Source of the DNA: Nereocystis luetkeana
Lineage: Eukaryota; Sar; Phaeophyceae; Laminariales; Laminariaceae
Direction: 5' to 3'
Assembly: GCA_031213475.1 (NCBI GenBank)
Contig: JARUPZ010000025.1
Location: 62,001-126,000 of the forward strand
Length of the DNA stretch: 64,000 nucleotides
Within the stretch, counting starts at the first letter, position 1. Each line of letters begins with the position of its first letter. Shown one piece after another: positions 21,967-31,775 of this stretch. Below the pieces are notes generated by a model that worked only from the letters and a program-made list of their open reading frames with translations, was not told the origin of the DNA and did not search any database. The translations under genes were made by a program, and so were the position numbers.

Positions 21967-22162
21967 CTTCGCAAGGCGTTTTTCCCTCCAGGTGTCGGGG
22001 GTCGCCCCCTCCCCCGCTTCAACACGACCACAGGTACACCATCCGGGCCCACCGCCCCCCCCTCATCCCACTCTCCATCCTCTTCCTCGTCCCACGCGGG
22101 GTGTGCGGCCGCCGCCGCCGCCGCCGCCGCTGCAGCCGCCGCGGCTATTTCGCCGACAACGC
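21967..22162 (-). CDS. Exon 6 of the minus-strand gene: polyalanine, acidic and AT-hook-like
   Basis: This exon has no Met, so it is easily missed. On the minus strand TACTCCAG precedes 22162 and GTGATG follows 21967. Its 196 nt carry no stop in the frame that continues exon 5 (phase 1 in) and enters exon 7 (phase 2 out). It encodes a run of about thirteen Ala from a GCC/GCG microsatellite, then HPAWDEEEDGEWDE, then KRGRGRPPTPGGK. The core RGRP of the last segment is the minor-groove-binding core of AT-hook motifs (known family feature), suggesting DNA contact; that function is inferred. The GTGATG donor is weaker than those of exons 3, 7 and 8. Confidence 0.5.
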
Positions 22163-22500
22163 CTGGAGTACGTAGTGATACGATGGCCCATCACGGAACA
22201 AAAAAATCGGGGGTGTTGATTTATTGGATTGTTGATTCTTCGGGGCTGAACACATACCAGGTACGAAGTATCATTATTACTTCTGCTGCGGCGATTTCGT
22301 CTATATCGCCGGTGGAGGCTGAGAGGAGATCGATGGCAATCACGGACAATGGAAAGGGGGCTTGGTTTGATTATGACCTGTTTGGGATAATTGAACCACC
22401 AGGACAATTTGGTATTTACATTTTTTTTTCAGAATATATCGTAGGACCATCAATGGAAGCCCTTTTAGGACTGCTCGTAACACTACAGTCTATCAACATT

Positions 22501-22594
22501 CATCCTTCTAGGACTGCAGTTCTATTGCGGGGATAACCCACTCAGATTTCAAGTAGTGCGTCTCAAAACGGGACTGCAGTCCTATCAGGATTAA
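22501..22594. mobile_element. Family A foldback MITE, copy A8
   Basis: Diverged arms: AGGACTGCAGTTCTATTGCG at left and AAAACGGGACTGCAGTCCTA at right, followed by TTAA at 22591. Confidence 0.75.
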
Positions 22595-22599
22595 CGTAC

Positions 22600-23400
22600 A
22601 TAGTCACATGAGCAAATGAGTGTCATATAAACGTACGTAAAGAAAGGCCCTCCGGAAACGAAACAGGAACAAAAGCAATGAAAAACGGAATGAAGGAAAA
22701 AATCCGAAAAAAAAAAAACTGTCAAACTCTACTTGCTCGCTGGGATGTTTCTTTGAGGACACATCGATAAAAGCTCGACGACACGCTTGCTGCCTTTTGA
22801 CAACCCTGTCTGCTTGCTTACGTCGTCGTGCTCTCTGCTCGGCACGAGCATGCGTGCTTTGCTGTGCTTTGTGCACGGCTGACTGCGCGTTGTGTTAGCC
22901 AGGGTCGCGGTAGATGCTCGACATAACGCTGGCTCTCTCGGATACAGCTTGCTCTCGGCGACTTTCGGCCCCGGCCTGCTTGCGTTCGAGCGCTTTGCTG
23001 CTGCCCTGTCCTGGACTGACTGCGCCGTGTTGGTGCTTGCTGTAAATGCCCGGCGATATACTGAGGTTCTCGGAGCTTGGGAGCGTGCTTTTCTGGTGTG
23101 CTCAGAAGCCCAAGGAGCCACTATAAACGTACACGCCCGTGTCGGACCCAGTACTCCCATATGATGCGTATTAAAACGAATCGCTCGTTAAAAAAAAATA
23201 ATCCGAAAACAACGAAGAAAAAAAAAAAAAAAAACGAAGCGGAATAAAAATCGGAAAACATGGAAAATACAGTGGTATCGGAAAACCGCATCGAACCGCA
23301 CCGTGCGTAGTTTTTTCCGATTTCTGCAAACCGCAAACCTCACCGTGTACGAACGGATAAAAGTACAGAAACCTGGTAAAATATATATGCACCGCACGTA
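22600..23400. other. No gene seen
   Basis: 22735-23165 shows internal similarity (GCTTGCTCTCGGCG and CTCTGCTCGGCACG variants), perhaps old tandem sequence. 23220-23236 is an A-run. Short ORFs have no recognisable domain. Confidence 0.4.
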
Positions 23401-23402
23401 CA

Positions 23403-23712
23403 GATCACCCAACAGATCATCTAACAGATCATCTAACAGGTACCGGATTATGATCTAGATCTTCCAAGGCAGATATATCATCTATCCCCGAGTTTGTACG
23501 ATCTGCAGTAGAAGTTCCTGTTGTCGTGTCGGACCCCTACAACCTGTATGATCTAGCACAGCGTATGCCCCCTGGATTGGAAACCGCACTTCGTAAGCAG
23601 ATCCTGCTCAACTTAACCCCACAACGGCAGACGAGGAACTGCAGTGGATGATCTAGATGATCTATTTGTAGGTAGATAGATCATGATATGTCCGAGGGGT
23701 GGGAAATCTGAA
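23403..23712. mobile_element. Family D foldback element, copy D1
   Basis: Family D is about 260-310 bp, rich in GATC, with inverted ends built from TTTCACACCTCGGACAGATC and GATCTGTCCGAGGCGTGAAA. Internal blocks include CCACAACGGCAGACGAGGAA and GTTTCCTGGGTTGGATC. In D1 the left terminus is replaced by repeated AACAGATCATCT. No ORF is seen. Confidence 0.75.
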
Positions 23713-23785
23713 ATAAGGATGTTTGTAAATGCCTGCCATATCGGTACTGCTACAAAATATTTCATGCTACAAAATATTTCAGAGC

Positions 23786-24028
23786 TTTTCACGGGCCGGG
23801 TCGAACCTCGCGGGTCGGGTTGTGTCGCGCCACCTAACCCGACCCCGACCCGACGAGTGAGACTTTGAACAAATCCTGACCCAACCCGACCGGAGCCGAC
23901 CCAACCCGACCCGACCCGAGCGGACCGGACCGGACCGGGCCGGACCGGACCCGACCCGATCTGTAAGATGTTGAAGACCTCCTGATCCGACTCGAGGGTC
24001 GGATCATGATGACCCGTGAAAAGCCCTG
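23786..24028. mobile_element. Family E foldback element, copy E1
   Basis: Inverted ends AGAGCTTTTCACGGGCCGGG and GACCCGTGAAAAGCCCTGA enclose degenerate tandem CCCGACCCGA sequence. It lies about 75 bp after a family D element, the same arrangement as E2. Confidence 0.8.
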
Positions 24029-24538
24029 AAAATATTCCGTTTCAGTTGTTTTTTTCGGGAGGGGGAACTCTAAAGGGAAAACTTACACGTATACGACGAA
24101 TACACAAATTATTTGGCTAGAATATAAATGTACCCGGTGTGGCAGCTTATATATAGACATACTTGCCCACACCCGTAGACTTTTGGTTGTAAGCTCAAAC
24201 ACATACCAGGTATGTGCCAGGTATGTACCCGGTGTAAGTTGTGTATGGAGCATAGAATGGGCATCCTAAAATCGCTATACTTTTTTGGTGTATACTTAGT
24301 GGCGCTTAGCACAAAAACTAGGCCAGAGAGCGAGCCACTTGCAACGAAACCCCCGAATAACAACGTATTTCGTGATTTTCATGTGTATCACAAGCTATTA
24401 ACAAAGCACGTGAAATAATCAAACGAACCCTGTGCGCAACAAAAAAACGAAGGCAGGCACGGGGGGGGGAAGAAGGGAAGACACTTGTGTGACGATGGCT
24501 TATTGTCCACAAGGCTGAGGCTGCTGAGGGCATAAAAT

Positions 24539-24800
24539 CTTCACACCTCGGACAAATCATCTACAGATAGATCATACAGATCATCTACAGATGATCTAGT
24601 TTCCGTGGTGGGAGGTTGGGCAGGATCTGGCTACAGAACAGATCCAAGAGATTCAACCCAGGGAACACGTGCCAGATCGTGCAGACTAGACGCGGTCCCA
24701 CATGGCAACATGAGCTAGATAATACAAGATCAGGACTATATCTCTCTGCCTTGAAGATCTAGATCATGATCTGTTAGATGATCTGTCCGAGCTGTGAAAA
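24539..24800. mobile_element. Family D foldback element, copy D2
   Basis: The most complete copy: starts CTTCACACCTCGGACAAATC and ends GATCTGTCCGAGCTGTGAAA. Contains CCCAGGGAACACGTGCCAGA and a GATCTAGATCATGATCTG palindromic stretch. Confidence 0.85.
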
Positions 24801-25930
24801 CAAACACCTCCTACAAATTGAGCTGGAGCGGGAGGACAGAAATAGTATAACCTGTCGCTGGGGACTTGCGCGGCAAGTACATCGGGAGACACCACTTTTA
24901 CCCCTTGACAGACACCGTCAAGGCAAATGTCTTGACAGACAGCCTTGACAGCCAGACCCGGGGGACGCTAAGAAAAATCCCCGTTCTTCAGGAAACGAAT
25001 GAAAATATTGTCGAAAGTAATGTGTTTTCCTGTACTTTGATACCTCTCCGAGTCTGATCTACAGAAAAATGCGATTGAATATTAACAGAATCTCTATTTA
25101 AAAAAAAGCTAAAAAAACAAAAAAACGAGTAAAACAGATGCACGTTGACATATAAAATATGGGTTTCAACACACGTAATGAGGCTTTTTCTGCCAGGGGG
25201 AGTAGGGGATATGTGTCTAGACAGATGGGATTTCCATGACAGACAGGCTTGACAGACAGACAGCTAGACACTGACATGTCTCCTGACATCTTTGTTGCGC
25301 GGCAGCACATTTGTGCCTGCCGTCAACTTGAAGCGTTACGAAGGGGTTTTCCTACGTTTCGAGTAGGCATTGGCTTAGGGGGCATGTCACTCACACCAAC
25401 TCGTGAAATAAAGTAGTGAGACCTTTCGATGAAAAACTGCAGACGAAAATAAAAGCTTGATCAAGCTAAACGACAAGCTTCGGCCATCTCGAAAGGGGGT
25501 CCAGACGTTTCCATTTTTTAGTGTCGTCCAAACTTGAAGCTTGGATTCGTTCTTAGAAGACATTCTACTCTGTCCTGAAATAAAAGCAACGTTGGATTTA
25601 ACAATTAGTGTAAAAAGGTGCTTATCTTATGGGACAGAGTGGCGCCTGGTGTATATAGAGATAATTAAAAACTCGTGGTGGCTGGTCGGTCGCTATGGGG
25701 GCCTTTCGGTTGACTTTTGCTTGATATTCGCTATTAATAGCCATCAACCACAACTCGCGCGAGACTCAAAACTCCTGCCGGGAATAGCTTCAAACCTTTC
25801 ACGACTTTCGATCTCTTCTCGGGAACAGTTTTCGACAGGATTGCCAGTTCTCTGCCCAATTACAGTAGACAAAAATCTCCCTTTTTTAGGTACATGTGCA
25901 AATCAAAACTGTTTTTTTTAATTGGTTTCG
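24801..25930. other. No gene seen; CTTGACAGACAG repeats
   Basis: 24905-24955 and 25235-25275 contain several short GACAG(A/G)C units (CTTGACAGACAG types). A CTATTAATAG palindrome is at 25731-25740. Confidence 0.4.
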
Positions 25931-25940
25931 CTGATTGCTA

Positions 25941-26045
25941 TTACGGGGAACCATAGTTAATAGGACCTATGGTATACGTAAAAACCTATATATTTAACCA
26001 TTTTTACGAACAATATTTGGTCCTATTAACTATGGTTCCCCGTAA
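25941..26045. mobile_element. Family B foldback MITE, copy B6
   Basis: Well-preserved: TTACGGGGAACCATAGTTAA to TTAACTATGGTTCCCCGTAA with TA on both sides. The paired changes in both arms are compensatory (GGGGAACC and GGTTCCCC). This is the empty-site reference for B4. Confidence 0.93.
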
Positions 26046-26066
26046 TAACACATTTAGCTGATTGTG

Positions 26067-26163
26067 ACCCTTTTCAAAACTGCGGTCCCGTTCTGGGGAC
26101 AAACCACTCAATTTCCAAATAATGTGTCCCCAAAACGGGACAGAAGCCCTAAAATGGGGCTAA
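26067..26163. mobile_element. Family A foldback MITE, copy A9
   Basis: Arms AACTGCGGTCCCGTTCTGGG and CCCCAAAACGGGACAGAAGC, diverged at the right. It lies 22 bp after B6. Confidence 0.8.
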
Positions 26164-26223
26164 AACAAATATTTTCTACCAACCGGCCGGAGGATAAACA
26201 ACAAACACGTTTTTTTTGTGCCT

Positions 26224-26311
26224 TACCCCTTCTATTACCGCAGTCCCGTTTTGGGGACAAGCTACTTGGAATTTGAGTGGTTTGTCCCCAAAACGGGACT
26301 GCGGTCCTAAA
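26224..26311. mobile_element. Family A foldback MITE, copy A10
   Basis: Arms TACCGCAGTCCCGTTTTGGG and inverse. It sits immediately inside the intron, 1-2 bp beyond the exon 5 donor hexamer. Confidence 0.88.
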
Positions 26312-26318
26312 CACTGAC

Positions 26319-27284
26319 CTGGAGCCACTGCTGGTTTCGCAGCTGTTCCTGTGCCCGGCCCTTTGCTTGCTCCTGGACCGCTGCTGCCGCTGCTGCTGCC
26401 GCTGCCGCTACCGCTGCCTGTAATGGCTCCTTGCTTCGCCGAGGCAGCTTTGGAAGAAGGACTCTTGGCCTTGCCCGACGGAGTCTTTGGTTTTCCGGAG
26501 GTGGGAGAAGTGGCGGGGGTCTTTTTTGGGGTGGGGGTTGCAAGGGAGGGGGCGACAGTAGCCGCAGTACTTGACGCGGTAGACGGGGTAGCAGCCGCAG
26601 TAGATGTCGTAGCAGCAGCAATAGTCGCGGATGACGCAGTAGCAGCTGTGCTGGTAGCTGTAGTAGATGGTTTAGCCGCAGCAGTCGTAGCAGGCGCAGC
26701 GGCCGGAGTAGACGTAGCAGTAGGCAAAGCAGTAGTAGGAGTAGTAATCGCAGCCGCAGCCGCAGTAGGCGCCATACGAGCCGCAGCAGACGCAGCAGAA
26801 GCAGCGATAACAACAGGAGCGGCAGCATCCGCAGCAGCCTCCACAGTAGCCTTCGCAGTAGCCTTAACAGTAGCCTCAACAGTAGCCTTAGCAGTAGCCT
26901 TAGCAGTAGCCTTAGCAGTAGCCTTAGCAGTAGCCTTAGCAGTAGCCTTAGCCTTAGCAGCAGCACTACCCGAAGAAACAGAAGGCGGAGAAGCACTCAC
27001 GCCCTTCGCGACAGCGTCGACTACCGCCCCTCCCGCCTTACTAGTGGTCGAAATCCCTTTTTTGGACGAAACTTTTACTGCTCCCTCCTTCATCATCGAA
27101 ACCACCTTCTTCGATGAGCCCGCCCCCCCACCACCCTCGACAGTGGTGGACTCGACCAACTTCTTGGAAGGAGCGTTTGGTGTCCCAACGCCTCCCCCAC
27201 CCCCGCTTCCGCCTGCACTGTGACCGCCATCCTTTCCTTGGGAGGGCCTCGGGGAGACGGGGGGCTTAAGCGACTGCTTCGCAC
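26319..27284 (-). CDS. Exon 5 of the minus-strand low-complexity gene: Ser/Gly/Lys then Ala-Lys-Ala-Thr repeats
   Basis: The acceptor tract TTCTCCTGTGCTCAG precedes 27284 and CTCCAG then GTCAGT marks the donor after 26319. The hydrophobic peptide MLLFALLLCSG sometimes read upstream is this pyrimidine tract, not a signal peptide. The 966-nt exon is open, entering with two bases and leaving with one (matching exon 6). It begins GAKQSLKPPVSPRPSQGK, then a Gly-rich and Lys-dotted region (KKVVSMMKEGAVKVSSKKG), a run of AKAT repeats from a 12-bp unit (about 26868-26955), a long Ala/Thr region, and SPTSGKPKTPSGKAKSPSSK, an SPxK-like basic stretch. Such composition resembles linker-histone-like tails, but no homology is claimed. 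Confidence 0.65.
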
Positions 27285-27375
27285 CTGAGCACAGGAGAAG
27301 GGCGAAGAGGAGCATGAAGGGGTGGGGGGGCGTGAGGGTGGGGGGGAGGGGCGGGGAGATGGAGTGGGGGTGTGT

Positions 27376-27495
27376 GTACTCGATATGATGCATGGCCGCT
27401 GTCGTGTGACCATAGACCCTCGCACCCGTACAACGCCGGGACGGAGCATGTCGGGTTTTCACCGACCAGGCAGACATTGCATGCACCAAGCGCGA
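27376..27495 (+). repeat. Family F fragment F7
   Basis: GTGTACTCGATATGATGCAT to GCATGCACCAAGCGCG; directly followed by G-rich sequence and copy F8, in the intron just upstream of exon 5. Confidence 0.85.
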
Positions 27496-27535
27496 GTGGA
27501 GTCGGGGGTGGGGTGGGGGGGTGGGGGTGGGGGGC

Positions 27536-28012
27536 GGGTACTCGATATCATTCATGGCCGTAGTCGTAAAACCAGCGACCCTTGCATCCCGATGACGCCG
27601 GGACGGAGCACGTCGAGTTTTCACCGACCAGGCAGACATTGCTTGCACCAAAGCGCGACGGCGCAAGGTGTCGGCGAGTCGCATGCAGAGTGGGTTGTAT
27701 TCTACTAACGACCGCTTCTGAGGTAGACTTGCATACGGATGACAGCGTCGAGGGGTTGATGTATTTTCTGGTGTGGCCACTTCCAGAGACAGCAATGGGG
27801 GTACTATGTAACTGCCTTACCATAAAACACTACCAGGTACCTGGCACGTGATACGATTGTTCCCGTCGCGCGGAGTCGAGTGTCTCCACCCCGCAAACAT
27901 GATTTAACTCGATCGCCAGCTGTGGCCGACCGCCAGGAACAAAAACAAAAAAAACGGCACCCTGGTTGTCTACTGTAGCTCGTTTTACAGTGTCGTTGCC
28001 AACCGACAAAGC
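27536..28012 (+). repeat. Family F repeat copy F8, full length, with double micro-insertion
   Basis: Runs from GGGTACTCGATATC to GTCGTTGCCAACCGACAAAG. At 27831-27846 it has TACCAGGTACCTGGCA where F11 and F12 read only TA, giving a 14-bp gain (two units, the second slightly decayed). Confidence 0.9.
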
Positions 28013-28023
28013 ACGCAGAGTGC

Positions 28024-28041
28024 GGGGGGGGGGGGGGGGGG
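28024..28041. repeat. G-run at the far end of F8
   Basis: G tract directly past the GCACGCAGAGTGC sequence. A second one is at 28089-28096. Confidence 0.9.
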
Positions 28042-28429
28042 AGAGAGACGTGGGGTAAGGTGGAGAGGAGGAAGAGACCGAGGAGCAGGGGGGGGGGAGA
28101 AGACAGCGTTTGAAGCAGCAATGCCGAGATCTATTATAACTACAGGTAGAAATAGTTCGAACGAGTAAAGGGACATAACTGCCCACGGAATCAACAACCT
28201 ATTTCGTTCACAAGGAAGAGGCGGTGTGTGCGTTGGGGAGGGCGGGGGGGGTGGCGATCAATATCATATCCATCATCATGGTCATGCTTATGCTCACCCC
28301 GTGCGCCGGCGGCCAAGCTTGGGATCAGCCTAGAGATGGAAGGCGACAGCAACACAGACGAAGACGGCGATGACGAGGCACCCAACGACAACAACAACGG
28401 TGACGATTTCACTAAGCCACCTCCACCCA

Positions 28430-28555
28430 CCCCGCCACCACCACCACCACCACCACCACCACCACCATTCCCACCAACACCGCCACCACCACCACCCTCA
28501 CCACTCCCACCACCACCCCCACCCCCACCACCACCACCACCACCACCACCACCGG
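28430..28555. repeat. CCA/CCG trinucleotide microsatellite
   Basis: Long CCA-type repeat encoding Pro or His on one strand and Gly on the other. It falls at the presumed 3' edge of exon 4, so the exact splice donor cannot be chosen. Confidence 0.95.
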
Positions 28556-28559
28556 CACC

Positions 28560-29308
28560 GGCACTGGCATCGCCGCTACCGCAGAAACCGCTACCGTCGC
28601 CGCTACTGCTACCTCCGCGAGCGGTAGTGGTAGTGGTGGTGGAGGCAGCAGCAGCAGCAGCAGAGGGGGCGGTAGGACTAGTAGTAGCGGCGCTGTCAGC
28701 AGCAGCAGCGGTACCGCAAGTCGCAGCGGTATCGGAACTAGTAGCGGTAGCGGTGGCGGCGGGGGTACCCTCCGTGGTGGCATAGACTTTTCCCTTCTTC
28801 TTGGCGCTTTTCATCATCTTCTTCTTTTTGTCCTCCACGAGGTCCGGGGACGACGCGCCTCCGACCCCTCCCAACACACCGCCTCCTTCCTCGTCTTTTC
28901 TCGGCCGCTTGTTGCCCCCCCCGCTCCCTTTCCCTCCTCCTCCTGCCCCCACCCCCGCCTCTCCTCCTCCTCCTCCTTCCCTTCCTTTGACTGCTCCTCC
29001 CCTCCCTCCCCCTCCCGCCTTTCCTTTTCCTCCTCTACCTCCTCTGCCTCCAGACGCTACCGCCCTCCCTTTAGTCAGCCCCCCCCCTCCTCGTCCCCCT
29101 CCTTTAGCCCCTCCTCCTCTCCGGACAACGGGGTTTGCATCCGCCGCTGCTGCTGCCGCGGCGGCTGCCGCCTTTGTCGCTTTCGCTTGTGCTGCCGTTG
29201 CCGCTGCTGTTGCCGCTGCCGCTGCTCCCGCCGCTGCCCCCGCTGCCACCGCCGCTGCCACCGCGGCTGCAGTTGCGGTTGCTGCCGTCGCGGCCGCTGT
29301 TGCCGCTG
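28560..29308 (-). CDS. Exon 4 of the minus-strand gene: Ala-rich, RGG/GRG-rich, NLS-like
   Basis: The upstream edge is an acceptor-like TTTCCGTCAAGCAG at 29308 (29311 or 29305 equally possible), behind a C-run at 29336-29355. The lower edge is uncertain because the exon runs into a GGT repeat with many GGTG donors. Encoded order: Ala/Thr-rich, AQAKATK, a Gly-Arg region (GRGGRGGKGKAGGGGRGG), NKRPRKDEE (a plausible monopartite nuclear localisation signal), SPDLVEDKKKKMMKSAKKKG, then Thr/Ala/Ser-rich. The entry phase does not match exon 3 with any tested acceptor, so an unrecognised exon may lie between them, or the boundary is wrong. Exon 5 would require this exon to end in phase 1, which several GGT donors allow. 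Confidence 0.5.
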
Positions 29309-29582
29309 CTGCTTGACGGAAACCGCGGCGAGGTGGGGGGGGGGGGGGGGGGGGGATGTCGCGAGCATTTTTTTCTTGTTTTGTTGTTAAAAACGAAAAC
29401 AACATTAGGGAAAAGAAATTTCGTGATGTGCCAGAGGGTGCGGAGGCAGCGTCTGTTGTTTCAACTATTGCATCGCAAGGGAAATGGCAGGAAAGAGGAA
29501 ACTGGTGAGGGTGGGTGCTTTCTCCGTCACACCGCTAATTCCACCCGTCCGACATCCAGCTCCTCCTACATAGAGCGATACC

Positions 29583-29745
29583 ACCCTCCCGTTTTTCATG
29601 CGACTCGCCGAACGCCTCACGGCGCTTTGCGCTCGGTGAAAGCAACGTTTGCGTGGCCGCCGAAAACCCGACGTGCTCCGTCTCGGCATTGTACGGATGC
29701 GAGGGTCTATGGTCGTACGACTACGGCCATGCATGATAATGAGTA
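29583..29745 (-). repeat. Family F copy F9, inverse orientation
   Basis: Reverse motifs CATGCGACTCGCCGAACGCC, AAACCCGACGTGCTCCG and CGACTACGGCCATGCATGAT, ending in GAGTACACCCC. Confidence 0.85.
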
Positions 29746-29756
29746 CACCCCTCAAT

Positions 29757-29850
29757 GTCTGGTCGGTGAAAACCCGAGGCGCCCCCTCCCAGCAATGTAG
29801 GGATGCGAGGGTCCCTAGTCATAAGAATACGGTCACGCATGACATGAGTA
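29757..29850 (-). repeat. Family F fragment, inverse orientation
   Basis: A second, more diverged fragment starting at TGTCTGGTCGGTGAAAACCC and ending in GAGTACCCCCC plus a C-rich tract (29850-29885). Confidence 0.8.
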
Positions 29851-29910
29851 CCCCCCCTCCCATCCCTCCCTCCCACCCCCCCCCATTCCCCAACCAACAC
29901 CACCACTCAC

Positions 29911-30179
29911 CCGACGAAACGGGTGTCAGCTCTCCTCCCCCCCTCCCCCCCCCCCTTCCCTGTGCCTCCACCGCTGTCCTTCCCCGCTTTACCCATTAAT
30001 GCCTTTGGCTTAACCTTGGAACTCCCTCCTTTTTTCCATCCAGCACCAGCACCAAGGCCTCCTGGGGCTCTAAATCCCCCAGGGGTTGATGGCGGCGGAG
30101 GCGGCAGCGACAAGGAAGGGGACGCCGCAGAATGTCCCCGGAATTTAGGGTGGGAAGCGGGTCCGCCCGGCGCCTTGAC
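29911..30179 (-). CDS. Exon 3 of the minus-strand gene: Pro/Gly-rich
   Basis: The acceptor is CGAGGGGTCAG before 30179, with a modest pyrimidine tract; the donor after 29911 is the strong GTGAGTGG. Length 269 nt, entering in phase 0 (matching exon 2) and leaving in phase 2. It encodes VKAPGGPASHPKFRGHSAAS, a PPPPPSTPGGFRAPGGLG stretch, then GWKKGGSSKVKPKALMGKAG and a Gly-rich end. No known domain. The low-complexity basic Gly/Pro composition fits its neighbours. Confidence 0.6.
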
Positions 30180-30423
30180 CTGACCCCTCGAAAAGCGATC
30201 GACAGAGCGACCACGTGTCAACGGTTAATTTTTTCGCGGATAGAGTTGGGGTGGTGGGCGAGGGGCGAAGGGGTGGGCAGGCACCCGTGGTGAGCACTGA
30301 TGGACTGACGAAAAACCCAACCCGCTACATACTCAGTTTTGTTTTCAATTCCGACATGGTGACGAACGTGTCTCCGTTCTCCGTTTTTTTTTTTTTGTTT
30401 CCCCATTTTCCTTCAAAGTGAAG

Positions 30424-30575
30424 TGTTTTCGCCAACCACCTCACGGCGTTTCACGCTTGGTGCAAGCAGTGTCTGCCTGGTCGGCGAAAACCCGAAGTGC
30501 TCCATCCCGGCATCGTACCTAGATAGGGATGCGAGGGTCTCTATGGCCATACGACCACAGCCATACATCAACACG
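30424..30575 (-). repeat. Family F copy F10, inverse orientation
   Basis: Reverse motifs CCACCTCACGGCGTTTCACG, AAACCCGAAGTGCTCCA and ATACGACCACAGCCATAC; ends at a C-rich tract 30578-30600 followed by A10. Confidence 0.8.
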
Positions 30576-30628
30576 AGCACCCCCACCCCCCCCCCCCCCA
30601 AAAAAAAAAACGCAAATGTCTGCCTCAC

Positions 30629-30873
30629 CTTAGCCCGAGCTGACGAGTCGCCGCTTCCAGCGGTGGCATCGCTCTCAGCACCCGATCCGGAGATGCGCGA
30701 TTTTTTCTTCGCCTTGGCCGCATTCATACTCCCCGCACCCCCGCCCCCGCCCCCGCCGCTATTGCTAGGGGTGCTCTCTTCAGGAGCGGGTCGTTTCCGG
30801 CTGGTGCCGGCGCTGGTGCTGGTGCCGCCGGTGGTGTTGCTGCCCGCCCCGCCTTCCCCTCCCGAGCTTCCGC
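30629..30873 (-). CDS. Exon 2 of the minus-strand gene: Gly/Ser-rich with NLS-like RKRP
   Basis: The acceptor reads GATGTACCGACTTAG before 30873 and the donor after 30629 is GCTAAG then GTGAGG. The 245-nt exon enters with two bases (matching exon 1) and leaves in phase 0 (matching exon 3). It encodes a Gly/Ser/Thr-rich start, SRKRPAPEESTPSN, a Gly8 run, then MNAAKAKKKSRISGSGAESD. Two basic clusters (RKRP, KAKKKSR) suggest nuclear localisation. The acceptor lies inside the first unit of the tandem array at 30867-31950. Confidence 0.6.
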
Positions 30874-31125
30874 CTAAGTCGGTACATCAAAAGGAGGCGT
30901 GCCGTAAAAAGGGGTCGAGCGGGGGGAGGGGGGGGGGGGGTACACTTGGTGTCCGTTGGAATATCACACAGTAGCTTCCGTCTAAATAGGTATATCAAAA
31001 GGAGGCATATCGCAAACGGGGGGAGGGGCGGGGTACATTTGGTGGAGTCCCCTGGGATATAACACGGCGGTAGCTTCCGTTAAATCGGTAAATCACAGGG
31101 AGGCGTGTCGTAAAGGGGGGGGGGG
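30867..31125 (+). repeat. Tandem array G, part 1: duplicated splice-acceptor region
   Basis: About three units of roughly 80-110 bp, each with GGTAGCTTCCGTCTAAAT, CGGTACATCAAAAGGAGGCG and TGTCGTAAA, separated by G-runs. On the minus strand each unit is a C-run, a TTTTGATGTACCGA stretch and a TTTAG, the same arrangement that ends in the exon 2 acceptor. Confidence 0.85.
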
Positions 31126-31130
31126 GGGGG

Positions 31131-31440
31131 TGTACTCATTATCATGCATGGCCGTAGTCGTATGACGATAGACCCTCGCATCCCTACAACGCCGGGACGG
31201 AGTACGTCGGGTTTTTACCGACCAGGCAGACATTACGCCAAGCGCGAAGCGCCGTGAGGTGTTGGGCGAGTCGCATGAAGGGTGAGCTGCATCCTACTAA
31301 GAACCGCTTTTGAGGCGGATTTTCTTGCATATAGCGTCAATGAATTGATTTAATTTCTGGTGTGGCCACTTCCAGAGACAGCAATGGGTTTGCTATGTAA
31401 CTGCTCCGTGGGTGCCTCACCATATACACACTACGTGATA
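31131..31440 (+). repeat. Family F copy F11, inside array G
   Basis: GTACTCATTATCATGCATGG to CACACTACGTGATACGG, bounded by G-runs on both sides, interrupting the acceptor-unit array. Reference empty site for F3 and F8. Confidence 0.88.
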
Positions 31441-31737
31441 CGGGGGGGGGGGGGGGGTTGTACACTTGACGTCCGATGAAATATCACACGGTAGCCTCCG
31501 TCTAAATCAGTACACCAAAAGGAGGTGTGTCATAACATGGGGGGGGGGGGGGTTGTACACTTGATGTCCCATGGAATATCACACGGCGGTATCTCCGGTC
31601 TAAATCGGTACATCAAAAGGAGGCGTGTCGTAAAGGGGGGCGGGGGGGTACACTTGATGATGTCCCAGGGAACATCACACAGCGGTAGCTTCTGTCTAAA
31701 TCGGCCCATGAAAATGAGGCGTATTGTAGAGGGGGGG

Positions 31738-31775
<38 letters not shown>

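Noticed and set aside
27250..27320. Signal-peptide-like MLLFALLLCSG at the start of the minus-strand ORF
   Set aside because: It is translation of the pyrimidine tract preceding the exon 5 splice acceptor.
28228..28785. Proline-rich plus-strand ORF
   Set aside because: Produced by a CCA/CCG microsatellite and the reverse of exon 4.
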